DNA of 64,000 bases, taken from Halapricum desulfuricans (GTDB lineage: Archaea; Halobacteriota; Halobacteria; Halobacteriales; Haloarculaceae). Positions 50,079-59,903 of the stretch are shown one piece after another. The notes below the pieces were generated by a model. That model saw only the letters and a list, made by a program, of their open reading frames with translations. It did not search any database and was not told the DNA's origin. The position numbers and the translations under genes are program-made. The DNA lies in the NCBI RefSeq assembly GCF_017094505.1, contig NZ_CP064787.1, positions 124,001 through 188,000 of the forward strand, written 5' to 3'. Position 1 is the stretch's first letter; every line of letters starts with the position of its first letter.

Positions 50079-50549
50079 ATGGCATCCGAGATCACGCGGA
50101 TACTCCTCGTTGTCACGCTGATCGGCGTCGCGCTCGTGGCCGGGATCGCGGTCGTGCAGACCCCACCGGAGAGTCCGGCCGATTCGGGCGACTCGGTCCC
50201 GACAGTCACCGACCAGTCAGGAACGGACGACACAAGCGTCTGTGTCGTCTTTTTCTATCACCCCAGTTGTCCACACTGTGAAGACGTCGAGGAGTATCTC
50301 GATCGCGTCAGGCCGGAACACAACGTGACCGTCCACCAGCACAACACCGGGAACGACGACTCCGTCAGGCTGCTCAAACAATATTACGAGGCCTACGACG
50401 TTCCGGAGCGCGATCGGGGCGGTGTCCCGATCGTGTTCGTCGCCGACGACTACGCCGTCGGGAGTGCCGGAGGGATTGACCTGATCCAGTCGGCGATCGA
50501 GTCGAACGAGACTGTCGCGTGTCCGACCGTCTCGCAGTCGGCGGGGTAG
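50079..50549 (+). CDS. Membrane-anchored thioredoxin-fold protein
   Basis: 156 residues. One N-terminal membrane helix (about 7-26), a Ser/Asp-rich linker and a thioredoxin-like domain with CPHC (Cys64, Cys67) in VCVVFFYHPSCPHCEDV, and the cis-Pro loop GVPIVFVADD. The active site should face outside the cell. It could handle disulfides of exported proteins or cofactor assembly. Extra cysteines lie at 55 and in the C-terminal VACPT. No partner gene adjoins. Confidence 0.8.
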   Translation: MASEITRILLVVTLIGVALVAGIAVVQTPPESPADSGDSVPTVTDQSGTDDTSVCVVFFYHPSCPHCEDVEEYLDRVRPEHNVTVHQHNTGNDDSVRLLKQYYEAYDVPERDRGGVPIVFVADDYAVGSAGGIDLIQSAIESNETVACPTVSQSAG

Positions 50550-50564
50550 ACGCCGGCGAGTCGC

Positions 50565-51410
50565 TCACAGCTGCGCTGCGATCGCCGGTGCGACGCTGAC
50601 CTCGCTGACGGCACGTTCGAGCGTGTCGGTCCCGTAGATCGCCTCGACGCCGGCGGAAGACAGTTTGAGGACGGCGTTGCGGGCCAGCATCGGGTGGACG
50701 CAGGTGACGAACACGCGGGCGGCGTCGCGGGCGTCGAGCGCGTCCACGGCCTCGGCCATCGTCGACCCGGTCGCGACGATGTCGTCGGTCAACACGACGT
50801 CACGGCCGGCCACGTCGGCGTCGCGGGGCTCGATCTCGACCTCGGTGCTTGAGTGGCGCGTCTTCTCGAAGTAGTCGGTCGCGCCGCCGCCGTAGGCGTC
50901 CCGGACGGCCTCGGCTATTTCGATAGCTCCGTCGTCGGGCGCGACGAAGACGGGATCGGACAGGTCCGAAAGCGGCTCGGCGAGTCGACCGGCGGCGTCG
51001 ACGGCGGTCGCCGGAGCGTCGAAGAAGTCGGTCACGGCCGGTTCGTGGGGGTTGACCGTCAGCACGCGGTCAGCACCCGTCGAGACCGCGCGCGCCATCG
51101 CCCGCGCGGAGATCGGGTCCCCCGTCTCGAAGACCTTGTCCTGACGGGCGTACCCCATGTACGGCAGAACGGTGACGATCTCGGTGACGCCGGCTTCCCG
51201 GAGCGCGTCCTGTAGTTGCAGGAGCTCGAGGTGGGCGTCGCTGGTCGGCGTCGAGGCGACGACGATCGCCCGCTCGGTGGGCGGGTCCGGGACGCGGACT
51301 TTCAGTTCCCCGTCGGGAAAGCGATCGTACTCGACGGTGGCGAGCGATCGGCCGGTGACTGTGGCGAGCTCGGCCGACAGGATCTGGGAGTGCGAGCCGC
51401 TGACGATCAT
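50565..51410 (-). CDS. prs: Ribose-phosphate pyrophosphokinase (PRPP synthase)
   Basis: 281 residues, the compact archaeal form. It makes PRPP from ribose 5-phosphate and ATP. Features: YDRFPDGELKVRV near the N terminus, ATP-site PYMGYARQDKVFETGDPIS, VNPHEPA, and the PRPP-binding loop DVVLTDDIVATGST. The ATG at 51410 opens MIVSGSHSQILSAELA. An MFS transporter gene follows on its upstream side in the same direction, with a 48-bp gap, so co-transcription is possible. Confidence 0.95.
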   Translation of the reverse strand: MIVSGSHSQILSAELATVTGRSLATVEYDRFPDGELKVRVPDPPTERAIVVASTPTSDAHLELLQLQDALREAGVTEIVTVLPYMGYARQDKVFETGDPISARAMARAVSTGADRVLTVNPHEPAVTDFFDAPATAVDAAGRLAEPLSDLSDPVFVAPDDGAIEIAEAVRDAYGGGATDYFEKTRHSSTEVEIEPRDADVAGRDVVLTDDIVATGSTMAEAVDALDARDAARVFVTCVHPMLARNAVLKLSSAGVEAIYGTDTLERAVSEVSVAPAIAAQL

Positions 51411-51458
51411 ACTCGGTCGCAAGCGGGCCGGGATAAACCCGTTTTCGATATCCGGAGG

Positions 51459-52640
51459 TTACGGCGACGGCCCCGGCGTCTCGAGGGTGATCGACCGGAC
51501 GGCAGGGGCGGCGACGGCGGCGATAGCGAGCTCGAGCCCGCCGACGAGCGCGAACGCCGCGAGATAGCCGATCGTCTCGACCGCGGTGGCGCCGACGAGG
51601 AAGCCGGCGAGAAAGCCAAGGCTGCCGAAGACGTTGAACCCGCCCATCGCTGTCCCCGATTCCCCGGCGGGAGCCAGGTCCGTCACCAGCGCCATCGTCG
51701 TCGGCGAGACGAGCGCGCCGAAGACGCCGACGACGACCATCAGGGCGGCCGCGACGGCGTAGGTGGGCGCGAGTCCGACCGCGACGATCCCCAGTCCGTA
51801 GGCGATCGAGCCGCCGACGACCGGCCAGAAGCGCCCGATCCGGTCCGAGAGCGACCCGAGCGGGTACTGCAGGAGCGCGAACGGGACGAAAAACAGCGCC
51901 AGCGTCAGGCCGATTTCGCCGGCGTCCAGTCCGAAGACCTCGCCGAAGTAGAAGACGCCGACGAGCGAGAAAAAGCCCGCAGTCATGCGATCGACGAACC
52001 CGAACGCGTAGGGGATCGCGAAGGCTCGCCTGTCGCGGAGTCGCCGGACGAGCCCGGCGACGCGGTCGGTCGAGCGAACGGCGCGGTCGGGGACCGTCGC
52101 GACCACGAGCGCGGCGAGCGCCAGCACGGCGGCGCTCGCGTACAGCGGCGCGAGCGGATCGACCGTCGAGAGCCGTCCCCCGACGACCGATCCCAGGGCC
52201 GCACCGAGCCCGATCGCGATCCCGGCCGCGCCCATGTTCCGCCCGTGGCGGTGCGAGAGGTCCATCAACATCGTGATCGCGAGCGAGAACGCGCCGATCG
52301 TGAGCGCACCGCCGAGCACGCGGACGGCCAGCACGGCCGCGAACCCGAGCCCGAGCGACGGGAACGCGGTCAGCGCGAGATAGCAGGCCGCGCCGCCGAG
52401 CGCGCCCGTGACAATCCAGGGAACCCGGCGACCGGTCGCGTCGCTGATCGCTCCCCACGCGACCGCAAAGGTGACGAACGCCCCGAACTCGGCGACGAGA
52501 AACCACATGCCGGCGCTGATGTCGGCCGGCGCGCCGAGGGCGGCGATGAGGTCCGCGAGGCCGGGATAGAGGAACGTCTGTGAGAGCAACACGCTCCAGA
52601 CGACGATCGCGAGGCGCGTTCGCTCGCCGGCCTGAATCAT
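51459..52640 (-). CDS. Major facilitator superfamily transporter
   Basis: 393 residues with 12 predicted membrane helices. The loop 2-3 motif WGAISDATGRRVPW and its equivalent LGSLSDRIGRFWPV in the second half are the MFS signatures. Substrate unknown; drug/metabolite efflux is most common for this length. The ATG at 52640 is chosen because the frame remains open upstream but gives an Arg-rich non-membrane extension antisense to the beta-propeller gene. Confidence 0.85.
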   Translation of the reverse strand: MIQAGERTRLAIVVWSVLLSQTFLYPGLADLIAALGAPADISAGMWFLVAEFGAFVTFAVAWGAISDATGRRVPWIVTGALGGAACYLALTAFPSLGLGFAAVLAVRVLGGALTIGAFSLAITMLMDLSHRHGRNMGAAGIAIGLGAALGSVVGGRLSTVDPLAPLYASAAVLALAALVVATVPDRAVRSTDRVAGLVRRLRDRRAFAIPYAFGFVDRMTAGFFSLVGVFYFGEVFGLDAGEIGLTLALFFVPFALLQYPLGSLSDRIGRFWPVVGGSIAYGLGIVAVGLAPTYAVAAALMVVVGVFGALVSPTTMALVTDLAPAGESGTAMGGFNVFGSLGFLAGFLVGATAVETIGYLAAFALVGGLELAIAAVAAPAVRSITLETPGPSP

Positions 52641-52717
52641 GTCTGTCGGTACGACCGAGGAGGATAAAACAGGTCGACAACCGGAATATCTGTCAGGCGA
52701 CCGTCCCCCGGCCGATC

Positions 52718-53533
52718 CTACTGGTCGGGAATCGCAAAGCCCACCGTCCCGTCGAGTCCGAGCGCGCGGGAACGCCACCCGCTTGCGCCGTCTTTGGCCG
52801 CCGCCGGATCGACCAGAAACCGGCCCGTTTCGGTGACGGCCACGACGCCGCCGTCCGCGACGTAGCCGACGTCGACGAGTCGCTCGTCCGTCGGCACCTC
52901 GCGCTCGCGCCAGCCGTCGCCGGCGTCGACCAGCAGCCCCTCGGACGTCACGGCGTGGACGCGGTCGCCGTCGGCGGCCACGACGAACGACTCCGCCTCG
53001 AGTTCGCGCGTCCAGCCCGGGCCGAGCCGATAGAGGCCGTCGGCCGTCGCGGCGTACGGCGTCGGCCCGCCGAGCACGTCCCGGGCGTCGCGCAGTCCGA
53101 CGTACTCCAGTCCGTCGCCGGCGCGGACGACCCCGTCCGCAGTGGCGACCAGCGGCCCGTCGATCGCTCGCGGTTCCGAGACAGTGCCCAGTTCGGTCCA
53201 CCCGCCGTCGGTCCGCCGGGCGACGGTCCCGTCGGGCGCTGCCGCCAGCGGCGCGTCCGCCCCGCCGACCGCCACCGCCGGGCCGAACGAAAGCCGTTCG
53301 ACTGTCAGTTCGTCGCCGGTGGGATCGATCGCGAGCACGTCCTCGTCGGTCGCGACCAGCAGGCCCGTCCCGTCGGCGGCGATGTCCCGCGCCGGACAGC
53401 GGTGTGCGAGACTGAACTGCCCGATGCGGTCGTTCGAAACCGACACTTCGACGACGCCGAGCCCCGCGGCGACGTAGACGTCGGTCTTGCCGAGCGTGTC
53501 GGCGTAGACCCGGTCTTCCTCGAGTTCGCCCAT
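52718..53533 (-). CDS. HVO_0234-like beta-propeller protein
   Basis: 271 residues made of repeated short strands ending in variations of GxLVATDEDVLAID or DGLLVDAGDGW, consistent with a beta-propeller. It resembles the haloarchaeal family named after HVO_0234. No signal peptide, no catalytic motif. It lies 77 bp from the MFS gene on the same strand. Function unknown; a scaffold role is the usual guess for this fold. Confidence 0.7.
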   Translation of the reverse strand: MGELEEDRVYADTLGKTDVYVAAGLGVVEVSVSNDRIGQFSLAHRCPARDIAADGTGLLVATDEDVLAIDPTGDELTVERLSFGPAVAVGGADAPLAAAPDGTVARRTDGGWTELGTVSEPRAIDGPLVATADGVVRAGDGLEYVGLRDARDVLGGPTPYAATADGLYRLGPGWTRELEAESFVVAADGDRVHAVTSEGLLVDAGDGWREREVPTDERLVDVGYVADGGVVAVTETGRFLVDPAAAKDGASGWRSRALGLDGTVGFAIPDQ

Positions 53534-53604
53534 ACGTGTGAACGCGCGACAGAGCGTCGAAAACGTGTCGACATCGTCGCGAGCGCAACGGGGTCTCGGA
53601 GCGA

Positions 53605-54618
53605 TCAGTCCGGCAGCGCCGAGACGAGCTGTTCGAACTGCTCGCGGTAGTAGGCCTTCGCGCGTGCCTCGGCGAGCCCGCCGGCGTCGGCGAACGCGTG
53701 CTCGAACCCCCCCATCCGCCACAGGAGCGTCGAGAGCTGATAGAGCGGTCGCCGTCGCTCGTAGTCGTCTTCGGCCGGAAATTCGTGGTGGGCGCGATAC
53801 CCCTCGTGGAGCCGATCGCGAAGCGACTGGCGGGTGTCGGGGTCCTGAAACACCGAGTCGACGAACAGCAGCTCCGCCTGCGCGACGTTGTACTCGGGAT
53901 GGCCGGCGAGGGCGTTCTGCCAGTCGAGCACGGCCGTAATCGGCTCCTCGGCCCCCGGATCGAACGTCAGATTGGCCGGTCGGAAGTCGTCGTGGACGAG
54001 CCGCGGAGTCGCCGTGGTGGGGACCTCGTCGATCGAGCGTTCGATCGCGCGCGTGGCCGGTCTCTCCAGGTCGTCGAACGGCGTCGATTCGAGCTGTCGG
54101 AGATGCCCGCGCGTCAGCGACTCGAAGAACTCCCGCCAGTCCCAGGTGAGGTTCTCGACGACGAGCCGGTCGTCTTCGAGACCGAAGTAGCCGAACCCCT
54201 CGAAGGCGATCGTCGAGTGCAACCCCCCAAGAATCGCGCCGACCTGCGTCATGATCCGAGCCTGCAGGTCGCTCTCCAGACCGTCGAATTGCTCAGAGAG
54301 GCTCTCGCCCTCCATGCGCTCGGTGACGAAATACGGCGGCACGTCCCGGGTCGGCTCGGGTTCGAACACGAGGATCCGCGGCACCGGGATCGACGTGCGA
54401 TCGGCGACGTACTCGTGCAGTCGCGGTTCGAGCGCGAACGTGGCGTCGTCGTCCGGCTGGAACTTCACGACCACCTCGTAGGTCTCCCCGCGGTACCGGA
54501 GCGAGACGATATACACGTCGCTCTGTCCCCCGCCCGTCGGCTGCTCGTAGGTAAACTCGTCGTAGTCCGGACCGGACTCATCGAGTACAGCCTCGATATC
54601 TGCGGCGGGAGCGGACAC
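53605..54618 (-). CDS. Aminoglycoside-phosphotransferase-like kinase
   Basis: 337 residues, APH/choline-kinase fold. Kinase-like motifs: nucleotide-binding Lys in YEVVVKFQPDDD, catalytic loop RLVHDDFRPANLTFD (HxDxxxxN, here HDDFRPAN) and metal Asp in AVLDWQNALAGHPEYNVA. It phosphorylates a small molecule that cannot be named. The GTG at 54618 begins the conserved part; an ATG at 54666 would add 16 residues. It is divergent from rpl40e. Confidence 0.8.
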   Translation of the reverse strand: MSAPAADIEAVLDESGPDYDEFTYEQPTGGGQSDVYIVSLRYRGETYEVVVKFQPDDDATFALEPRLHEYVADRTSIPVPRILVFEPEPTRDVPPYFVTERMEGESLSEQFDGLESDLQARIMTQVGAILGGLHSTIAFEGFGYFGLEDDRLVVENLTWDWREFFESLTRGHLRQLESTPFDDLERPATRAIERSIDEVPTTATPRLVHDDFRPANLTFDPGAEEPITAVLDWQNALAGHPEYNVAQAELLFVDSVFQDPDTRQSLRDRLHEGYRAHHEFPAEDDYERRRPLYQLSTLLWRMGGFEHAFADAGGLAEARAKAYYREQFEQLVSALPD

Positions 54619-54740
54619 ACCAGTACGTATGTAGACCCTCCAAGTGAATGTTACCCATAGCGGCACGATAGATCACTGGCCACACACCACACGTCTGCCC
54701 ATAGCTGGCATACAACAGCGTATGGCCCGAGGAAGCAACT

Positions 54741-54746
54741 TTTAAA
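54741..54746 (+). promoter_or_regulatory. TATA box for rpl40e
   Basis: TTTAAA lies 28-33 nt before the ATG at 54774, a strong leaderless promoter typical of haloarchaeal ribosomal protein genes. Confidence 0.6.
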
Positions 54747-54773
54747 CGCGCTGATGGAGAAGGCCCAGTTACC

Positions 54774-54923
54774 ATGGCCAGTTTCGACAAAGCCGAGGGA
54801 CGGATCCTCGACAAACAGATCTGCATGCGCTGTAACGCCCGCAACCCCGAGCGTGCCGACCGCTGTCGCAAGTGCGGCTACAAGAACCTCCGACCGAAGG
54901 CCAAAGAACCCCGCACGGCCTGA
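54774..54923 (+). CDS. rpl40e: 50S ribosomal protein L40e
   Basis: 49 residues. Zinc-ribbon ribosomal protein with Cys17, Cys20, Cys31 and Cys34 (CMRCN and CRKCG) and basic C terminus ([14 protein letters not shown]). The ATG is supported by the TATA box. It lies 155 bp from the divergent kinase gene and 293 bp before rps12. Confidence 0.95.
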   Translation: MASFDKAEGRILDKQICMRCNARNPERADRCRKCGYKNLRPKAKEPRTA

Positions 54924-55216
54924 TCGCAGTCGCTGTACCGGTGCGACCGAACGACGCCGTGCGGTCGAACCGAAACAGCCTTCGAACGGTCGCTGCGGCG
55001 ACGTCGTAGTTTGCCAGTACGCTCATACCGGCGGCTATACCATTTCGAACTGATCTGGCACGCCGGCGTGCCAGACGTCGTTACGAACGTACAGCCACAG
55101 GTATTATGCCGAACACCTGCCGCGATACCCGGTCGGACAGCCCCCTGCGAACTGACCACACGGCGGGGATCCAAAAGAAGACGCTTAAGTGCCTCGGCAG
55201 GGTACGGGCTTGTACT

Positions 55217-55645
55217 ATGGCGAACGGCAAATACGCCGCACGCAAACTCAAGAAGGACCGCCAGAAACACCGGTGGTCCGACTCTGATTACGCGCGCCGC
55301 GAGCGTGGGCTGGGCGAACAGTCCGACCCCCTCGAGGGCGCTCCCCAGGGTCGAGGTATCGTACTCGAGAAGGTCGGCATCGAAGCGAAACAGCCCAACT
55401 CCGCGATCCGCAAGTGCGTCCGGGTCCAGCTGATCAAGAACGGCAAGCAGGTCACCGCGTTCGCACCGGGCGACGGGGCGATCTCCTTCATCGACGAGCA
55501 CGACGAAGTCACCATCGCCGGGATCGGCGGCGCGAAGGGTCGGGCCATGGGTGACCTCTCGGGTGTCAACTACAAGGTCGAGAAGGTCAACGGCGTCTCG
55601 CTGATCGAACTCGTTCGCGGTAACGCCGAAAAGCCGGTACGATAA
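55217..55645 (+). CDS. rps12: 30S ribosomal protein S12
   Basis: 142 residues, archaeal/eukaryal S12 (S23 type). The decoding-centre loops are present ([15 protein letters not shown] and [20 protein letters not shown]). A CTTAAG TATA-like element about 23-28 nt before the ATG indicates a leaderless operon start. rps7 follows after 2 bp. RNA polymerase and nusA genes, which precede rps12 in many haloarchaea, are not upstream here. Confidence 0.97.
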   Translation: MANGKYAARKLKKDRQKHRWSDSDYARRERGLGEQSDPLEGAPQGRGIVLEKVGIEAKQPNSAIRKCVRVQLIKNGKQVTAFAPGDGAISFIDEHDEVTIAGIGGAKGRAMGDLSGVNYKVEKVNGVSLIELVRGNAEKPVR

Positions 55646-55647
55646 CC

Positions 55648-56241
55648 ATGTCCGAGGCAGAACCCTCCGAATCCGAGTCCGAAACCGGCGCGCAGCTGTT
55701 CGGCGTCTGGTCGGTCGACGACATCGAGTTCCGCGATCCCTCGACCGAGCGCTATATCACGGTCACCCCGATCGCGCACACGATGGGCCGCCACGCCGAA
55801 AAGCAGTTCAAGAAAAGCGAGATCTCGATCGTCGAGCGGCTGGTCAACCGCCTGATGCAGACCGAGGAGAACACGGGCAAGAAACAGCAGACGACCCGGA
55901 TCGTCCGTGAGGCCTTCGAGATCGTCCACGAGCGCACCGACGAGAACCCGGTTCAGATCCTCGTCCGCGCCGTCGAGAACAGCGCCCCTCGAGAGGAGAC
56001 CGTCCGCCTGAAGTACGGTGGCATCTCCGTCCCGAAGGCCGTCGACGTCGCGCCGCAGCGCCGGGTCGATCAGGCGCTGAAGTTCATCGCCGAGGGCGTC
56101 TACAACAGCTCGTTCAAGACGACGACCGACGCCGCCGACGCGCTCGCCCAGCAGCTCGCCGGTGCGGCCAACAACGACGTCCAGACCTACTCAGTCTCCC
56201 AGAAAGAGGAGAAAGAGCGCGTCGCGGCCGCCGCACGGTAA
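55648..56241 (+). CDS. rps7: 30S ribosomal protein S7
   Basis: 197 residues; archaeal S7 with acidic N-terminal extension (MSEAEPSESESETGAQLFG). Core motifs GRHAEKQFKKSEISIVERLVNRL and YGGISVPKAVDVAPQRRVD. It nucleates assembly of the 30S head. Second gene of the two-gene rps12-rps7 operon. The C-terminal RVAAAAR is standard. Confidence 0.97.
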   Translation: MSEAEPSESESETGAQLFGVWSVDDIEFRDPSTERYITVTPIAHTMGRHAEKQFKKSEISIVERLVNRLMQTEENTGKKQQTTRIVREAFEIVHERTDENPVQILVRAVENSAPREETVRLKYGGISVPKAVDVAPQRRVDQALKFIAEGVYNSSFKTTTDAADALAQQLAGAANNDVQTYSVSQKEEKERVAAAAR

Positions 56242-56288
56242 CTTCTCTGTCTTTTCGTCTCGCGCCGGGTGCCCCGGCCGAACGTCCG

Positions 56289-57041
56289 CTAGTCGGCGGC
56301 TCGAGACTCCTCGAGGGCGTATTCGCGGGTCAACGCCACCATCGACTTGCGGTACGCGCTCGCGTCGGGCTCGGGATCGAGCGTCCGGAACCGTCGTCTG
56401 AACCCATCGAGGCTGACGTTCGGTGCATCCAGACCCGCGGCGTGCGCGAGGTCGTACAGCCGGTGGTCCGCTTCGAGCAGGTCGTGCCGTTCCAGAAGCG
56501 CCAGCGCGAAGGCGGCGTTGACGGCGGTGATGTCGGGGTCCGACGCCGGCGTCCGTCGCGTCCACGCCGGCGCGGGATCGATCGGGCGGTCGGCGACCGC
56601 GGCAGCGAGCGTCGACTCGAAAAACCGGACCAGCTTCCCGCCCGGGGCGAGCCCGACCCACAGGTCGTCGGCGTAGATGTCCTTGACGTGATTGGCGATC
56701 TGATAGCAGTGCGTGACTTTCCGGCGTTCGACACTTTGTCCGGCAAGCGCCAGAAAGAGCACCTCGTCGGTCGACTGGACGTGTGAGGGATGCTCGCGTT
56801 CGTGCTGGCGCATGTGTGCGAACTCGTGCAAGGCGAGTTCGCGAGCCATCGCGCTCGTCGCGGCCTGTTTCGAGATGATCAGTCGATGCACGCCGTCGTC
56901 GTGGCTGACCCGCGTCCGCTCGTCGGGGTCGGCCCTGATCTCGACGCGGACCGGCCACTGGAGTTCGTGTTCGGTCTCGAAGAGACTCGCCGCCCCGAGG
57001 AACGGTGCTGCCGGGCCGCCACCCCGGACCCGTATCTCCAT
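56289..57041 (-). CDS. DUF5781-like protein with HEXXH motif
   Basis: 250 residues of a haloarchaeal family of unknown role. An HEXXH motif lies at His72-His76 (ELALHEFAHMRQHEREHP), in a helix preceded by a hydrophobic strand (VHRLIISKQAATSAMAREL), as in metallopeptidases. A second His-rich helix occurs near 112 (THCYQIANHVKDIYADD). It is leftward, between rps7 and the EF-2 gene, interrupting the usual ribosomal operon. Protease activity is an inference from the motif. Confidence 0.75.
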   Translation of the reverse strand: MEIRVRGGGPAAPFLGAASLFETEHELQWPVRVEIRADPDERTRVSHDDGVHRLIISKQAATSAMARELALHEFAHMRQHEREHPSHVQSTDEVLFLALAGQSVERRKVTHCYQIANHVKDIYADDLWVGLAPGGKLVRFFESTLAAAVADRPIDPAPAWTRRTPASDPDITAVNAAFALALLERHDLLEADHRLYDLAHAAGLDAPNVSLDGFRRRFRTLDPEPDASAYRKSMVALTREYALEESRAAD

Positions 57042-57070
57042 GTGTGGTATTCTCAGGGTATGCAGACGTA

Positions 57071-57433
57071 TCACTGTTGCGGGCCGAACAACCCGTATTC
57101 GATCCAGGCGACCCGGACGCCGAGTGCCAGGCCGATAGCGACGAGGAGAGCGCCACCGACGTTTCCGGCGAGCACGTATAACAGCCCGATTCCCGTTACC
57201 GTGATCGCGAACAGAAGTTCGACTGTCGGCGAGACCGTCGGGAACCACTTGCTGGTCGCCGGCCTCGGCTGTCGTTCAGTCGGTGGATCGCCGAAGCTCT
57301 CGTCGAGTTTCGATTCGAGATCGGCGAGCGCCTGCCGGGCCGTCGGGCCTCTGGCGACCTGCTCGCTGTCTTCTTCGACGGCTACCCACTCCTCGTTCAC
57401 TTCCCGCAGATGGATAGACCGCCCTTCGGGCAT
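57071..57433 (-). CDS. Two-TM membrane protein with HicB-like N-terminal segment
   Basis: 120 residues. Residues 1-45 (IHLREVNEEWVAVEEDSEQVARGPTARQALADL split over two strands and a helix) resemble a HicB-type fold. A Pro-rich linker follows, then two membrane helices (about 70-87 and 90-110). The ATG at 57433 is favoured by a TTTACG element about 25 nt upstream. It is 29 bp upstream of the DUF5781 gene on the same strand, so the two may be co-transcribed. Function unknown. Confidence 0.65.
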   Translation of the reverse strand: MPEGRSIHLREVNEEWVAVEEDSEQVARGPTARQALADLESKLDESFGDPPTERQPRPATSKWFPTVSPTVELLFAITVTGIGLLYVLAGNVGGALLVAIGLALGVRVAWIEYGLFGPQQ

Positions 57434-57652
57434 GGCGGTGTATAGGCTCTCCTGAACGTAAAGCGCCGGGGTCGGTAAGTCGCTCTCCGCCGAGGCTCCG
57501 TATACGCGTGTCTCTGACACGCACACGCGGAAACACCGAAAGATCGCTCCCTACACAGTCACTCTTTTCCGAGCTTCGTGGCTTGGGGGCTAACACCCTG
57601 CTCGCCACGAAACACTACCCTTTTGACCCTCCTGCCGGTAGAGTCGCGCATA

Positions 57653-59842
57653 ATGGGCCGACGCAAGAAAATTGTCCAGGAATGTGAGACGCTGATGGAC
57701 AAACCGGAGAACATCCGGAACATCGCCATCGCTGCTCACGTCGACCACGGCAAGACGACGCTGACAGACAACCTGCTGGCCGGTGCCGGCATGATCGCCG
57801 ACGAGGGCGAGGCGACGAAGCTGATGATGGACACCGAGGAGGACGAACAGGAACGCGGAATCACCATCGACGCGGCGAACGTCTCGATGACCCACGAGTA
57901 CGATGGGACTAACCACCTCATCAATCTCATCGACACGCCCGGCCACGTCGACTTCGGCGGGGACGTCACCCGCGCGATGCGTGCCGTCGACGGCGCGCTC
58001 GTCGTGGTGGACGCCGTCGAGGGCGCGATGCCCCAGACCGAGACGGTGCTGCGGCAGGCACTCCGCGAGGGCGTCAAGCCGACACTGTTCATCAACAAGG
58101 TCGACCGTCTCATCTCCGAGTTGCAGGAAGGTCCCGAAGAGATGCAGGAGCGCCTGCTGGCTGTCATCCGGGACGTCAACGAACTCATCCGCGGGATGAC
58201 CGAGGAGATGGACGACATCGACGAGGACTGGACGGTCTCCGTCGAGGAGGGGACCGTCGGCTTCGGGTCCGCGCTCTACAAGTGGGGTGTCTCGATGCCC
58301 TCGATGCAGCGGACCGGTATGGACTTCGGCGAGATCATGGAACTGGAGCGGGCCGACAAGCGCCAGGAGCTCCACGAGCGGACGCCGCTTTCCGACGTCG
58401 TGCTGGACATGGTCGTCGAGCACTTCCCGAACCCGGTCGACGCTCAGCCCCGCCGAATTCCGCGCATCTGGCGCGGCGACGAGGACACCGACGTCGCCGA
58501 GCAGATGCAGCTGGTCGACGAAGACGGCGAAGTCGTCCTGATGGTTACCGACATCGGAATCGACCCCCACGCCGGCGAGATCGCCGCTGGTCGTGTCTTC
58601 TCGGGCACCATCGAGAAAGGACAGGAGCTGTACGTCTCCGGCACTGCGGGTAAAAACCGCGTCCAGTCTGTCGGGATCTACATGGGTGGCGAGCGCGAGG
58701 AAGTCGAGAAAGTACCTGCCGGAAACATCGCTGCCGTCACCGGTCTGAAGGACGCGATCGCCGGCTCGACGGTCTCCAGCGTGGAGATGACCCCGTTCGA
58801 GTCCATCGAGCACATCTCCGAACCAGTCATCACCAAGTCCGTCGAGGCCCAGTCGATGGACGACCTGCCGAAGCTCATCGAGACGCTCCAGCAGGTCGCC
58901 AAGGAGGACCCGACGATCAACATCGAAATCAACGAGGACACCGGCGAACACCTCATCTCGGGACAGGGTGAGCTTCACCTCGAAGTCGTCACCCAGCGTA
59001 TCGAGCGCAACCAGGGCATCCCCGTGAACACCGGCGAACCGATCGTCGTCTACCGCGAGGCGCCCCAAGAAGCGAGCCGCGAGGTCGAAGGCATCTCGCC
59101 GAACCGTCACAACCGCTTTTATATCACTGTCGAGCCGCTTGACGAGGACATCGTCGAGGCGATCAAACGCGGCGAGGCGTCGATGGACATGCCCGAACTC
59201 GAACGCCGCGAGGCGCTGCAGGAAGCCGGCCTCGACAAGGACACGTCCCAGGAGGTCGAGACCATCTACGGATCCAACATCTTCGTCGACGACACGAAGG
59301 GGATCCAGCACCTCAACGAGACGATGGAACTGGTCATCGAGGGCCTCGAAGAGGCACTCAACGACGGCCCGCTGGCCGCCGAACCGGTTCAGGGGTCGCT
59401 CATCCGCCTGCACGACGCCCGTCTGCACGAGGACGCCATCCACCGCGGCCCCGCGCAGGTCATCCCGGCCGTCCGACAGGCCGTCCACAACGCCCTCATC
59501 GACGCCGAGATCCGACTGCTCGAACCGATCCAGGACGTCCGCATCGACGTGCCCAACGAGCACATGGGTGCCGCGTCGGGCGAGATTCAGGGCCGTCGCG
59601 GCCGCGTCGACGACATGTATCAGGAAGGCGACCTCATGGTCGTCGAGGGCATCGCGCCGGTCGACGAGATGATCGGCTTCTCCAGCGACATCCGCTCGGC
59701 TACCGAGGGTCGCGCCTCCTGGAACACCGAGAACGCCGGCTTCCGGGTCATGGCCGACAACCTCCAGCCCGAGAAGATCACCGAGATCCGCGAGCGCAAG
59801 GGCATGAAGACCGAACTGCCCGAAGCCGTCGACTACTTCTAG
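57653..59842 (+). CDS. fusA: Elongation factor 2 (EF-2)
   Basis: 729 residues. GTPase that translocates tRNA-mRNA on the ribosome. G motifs: [22 protein letters not shown] and INKVDRL. The C-terminal domain has the diphthamide His in [13 protein letters not shown]. The ATG at 57653 opens [16 protein letters not shown], the standard haloarchaeal start. It follows the ribosomal operon rps12-rps7 at 1.4 kb, separated by two opposite-strand genes, and must use its own promoter. Confidence 0.97.
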   Translation: MGRRKKIVQECETLMDKPENIRNIAIAAHVDHGKTTLTDNLLAGAGMIADEGEATKLMMDTEEDEQERGITIDAANVSMTHEYDGTNHLINLIDTPGHVDFGGDVTRAMRAVDGALVVVDAVEGAMPQTETVLRQALREGVKPTLFINKVDRLISELQEGPEEMQERLLAVIRDVNELIRGMTEEMDDIDEDWTVSVEEGTVGFGSALYKWGVSMPSMQRTGMDFGEIMELERADKRQELHERTPLSDVVLDMVVEHFPNPVDAQPRRIPRIWRGDEDTDVAEQMQLVDEDGEVVLMVTDIGIDPHAGEIAAGRVFSGTIEKGQELYVSGTAGKNRVQSVGIYMGGEREEVEKVPAGNIAAVTGLKDAIAGSTVSSVEMTPFESIEHISEPVITKSVEAQSMDDLPKLIETLQQVAKEDPTINIEINEDTGEHLISGQGELHLEVVTQRIERNQGIPVNTGEPIVVYREAPQEASREVEGISPNRHNRFYITVEPLDEDIVEAIKRGEASMDMPELERREALQEAGLDKDTSQEVETIYGSNIFVDDTKGIQHLNETMELVIEGLEEALNDGPLAAEPVQGSLIRLHDARLHEDAIHRGPAQVIPAVRQAVHNALIDAEIRLLEPIQDVRIDVPNEHMGAASGEIQGRRGRVDDMYQEGDLMVVEGIAPVDEMIGFSSDIRSATEGRASWNTENAGFRVMADNLQPEKITEIRERKGMKTELPEAVDYF

Positions 59843-59903
59843 ATCGCGGCGCGGTTTTCGCTGTCTCTCTCGTCTCGACGTTAGATCGTCTCGCGACGCC
59901 CGG

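Noticed and set aside
52641-53588. N-terminal extension of the MFS transporter frame
   Set aside because: The open frame continues antisense to the beta-propeller gene but is Arg-rich and non-membrane; ATG at 52640 gives a normal 12-TM protein.
57590-59563. 657-codon frame antisense to EF-2
   Set aside because: It mirrors the EF-2 codon pattern on the other strand and has no recognisable domain.
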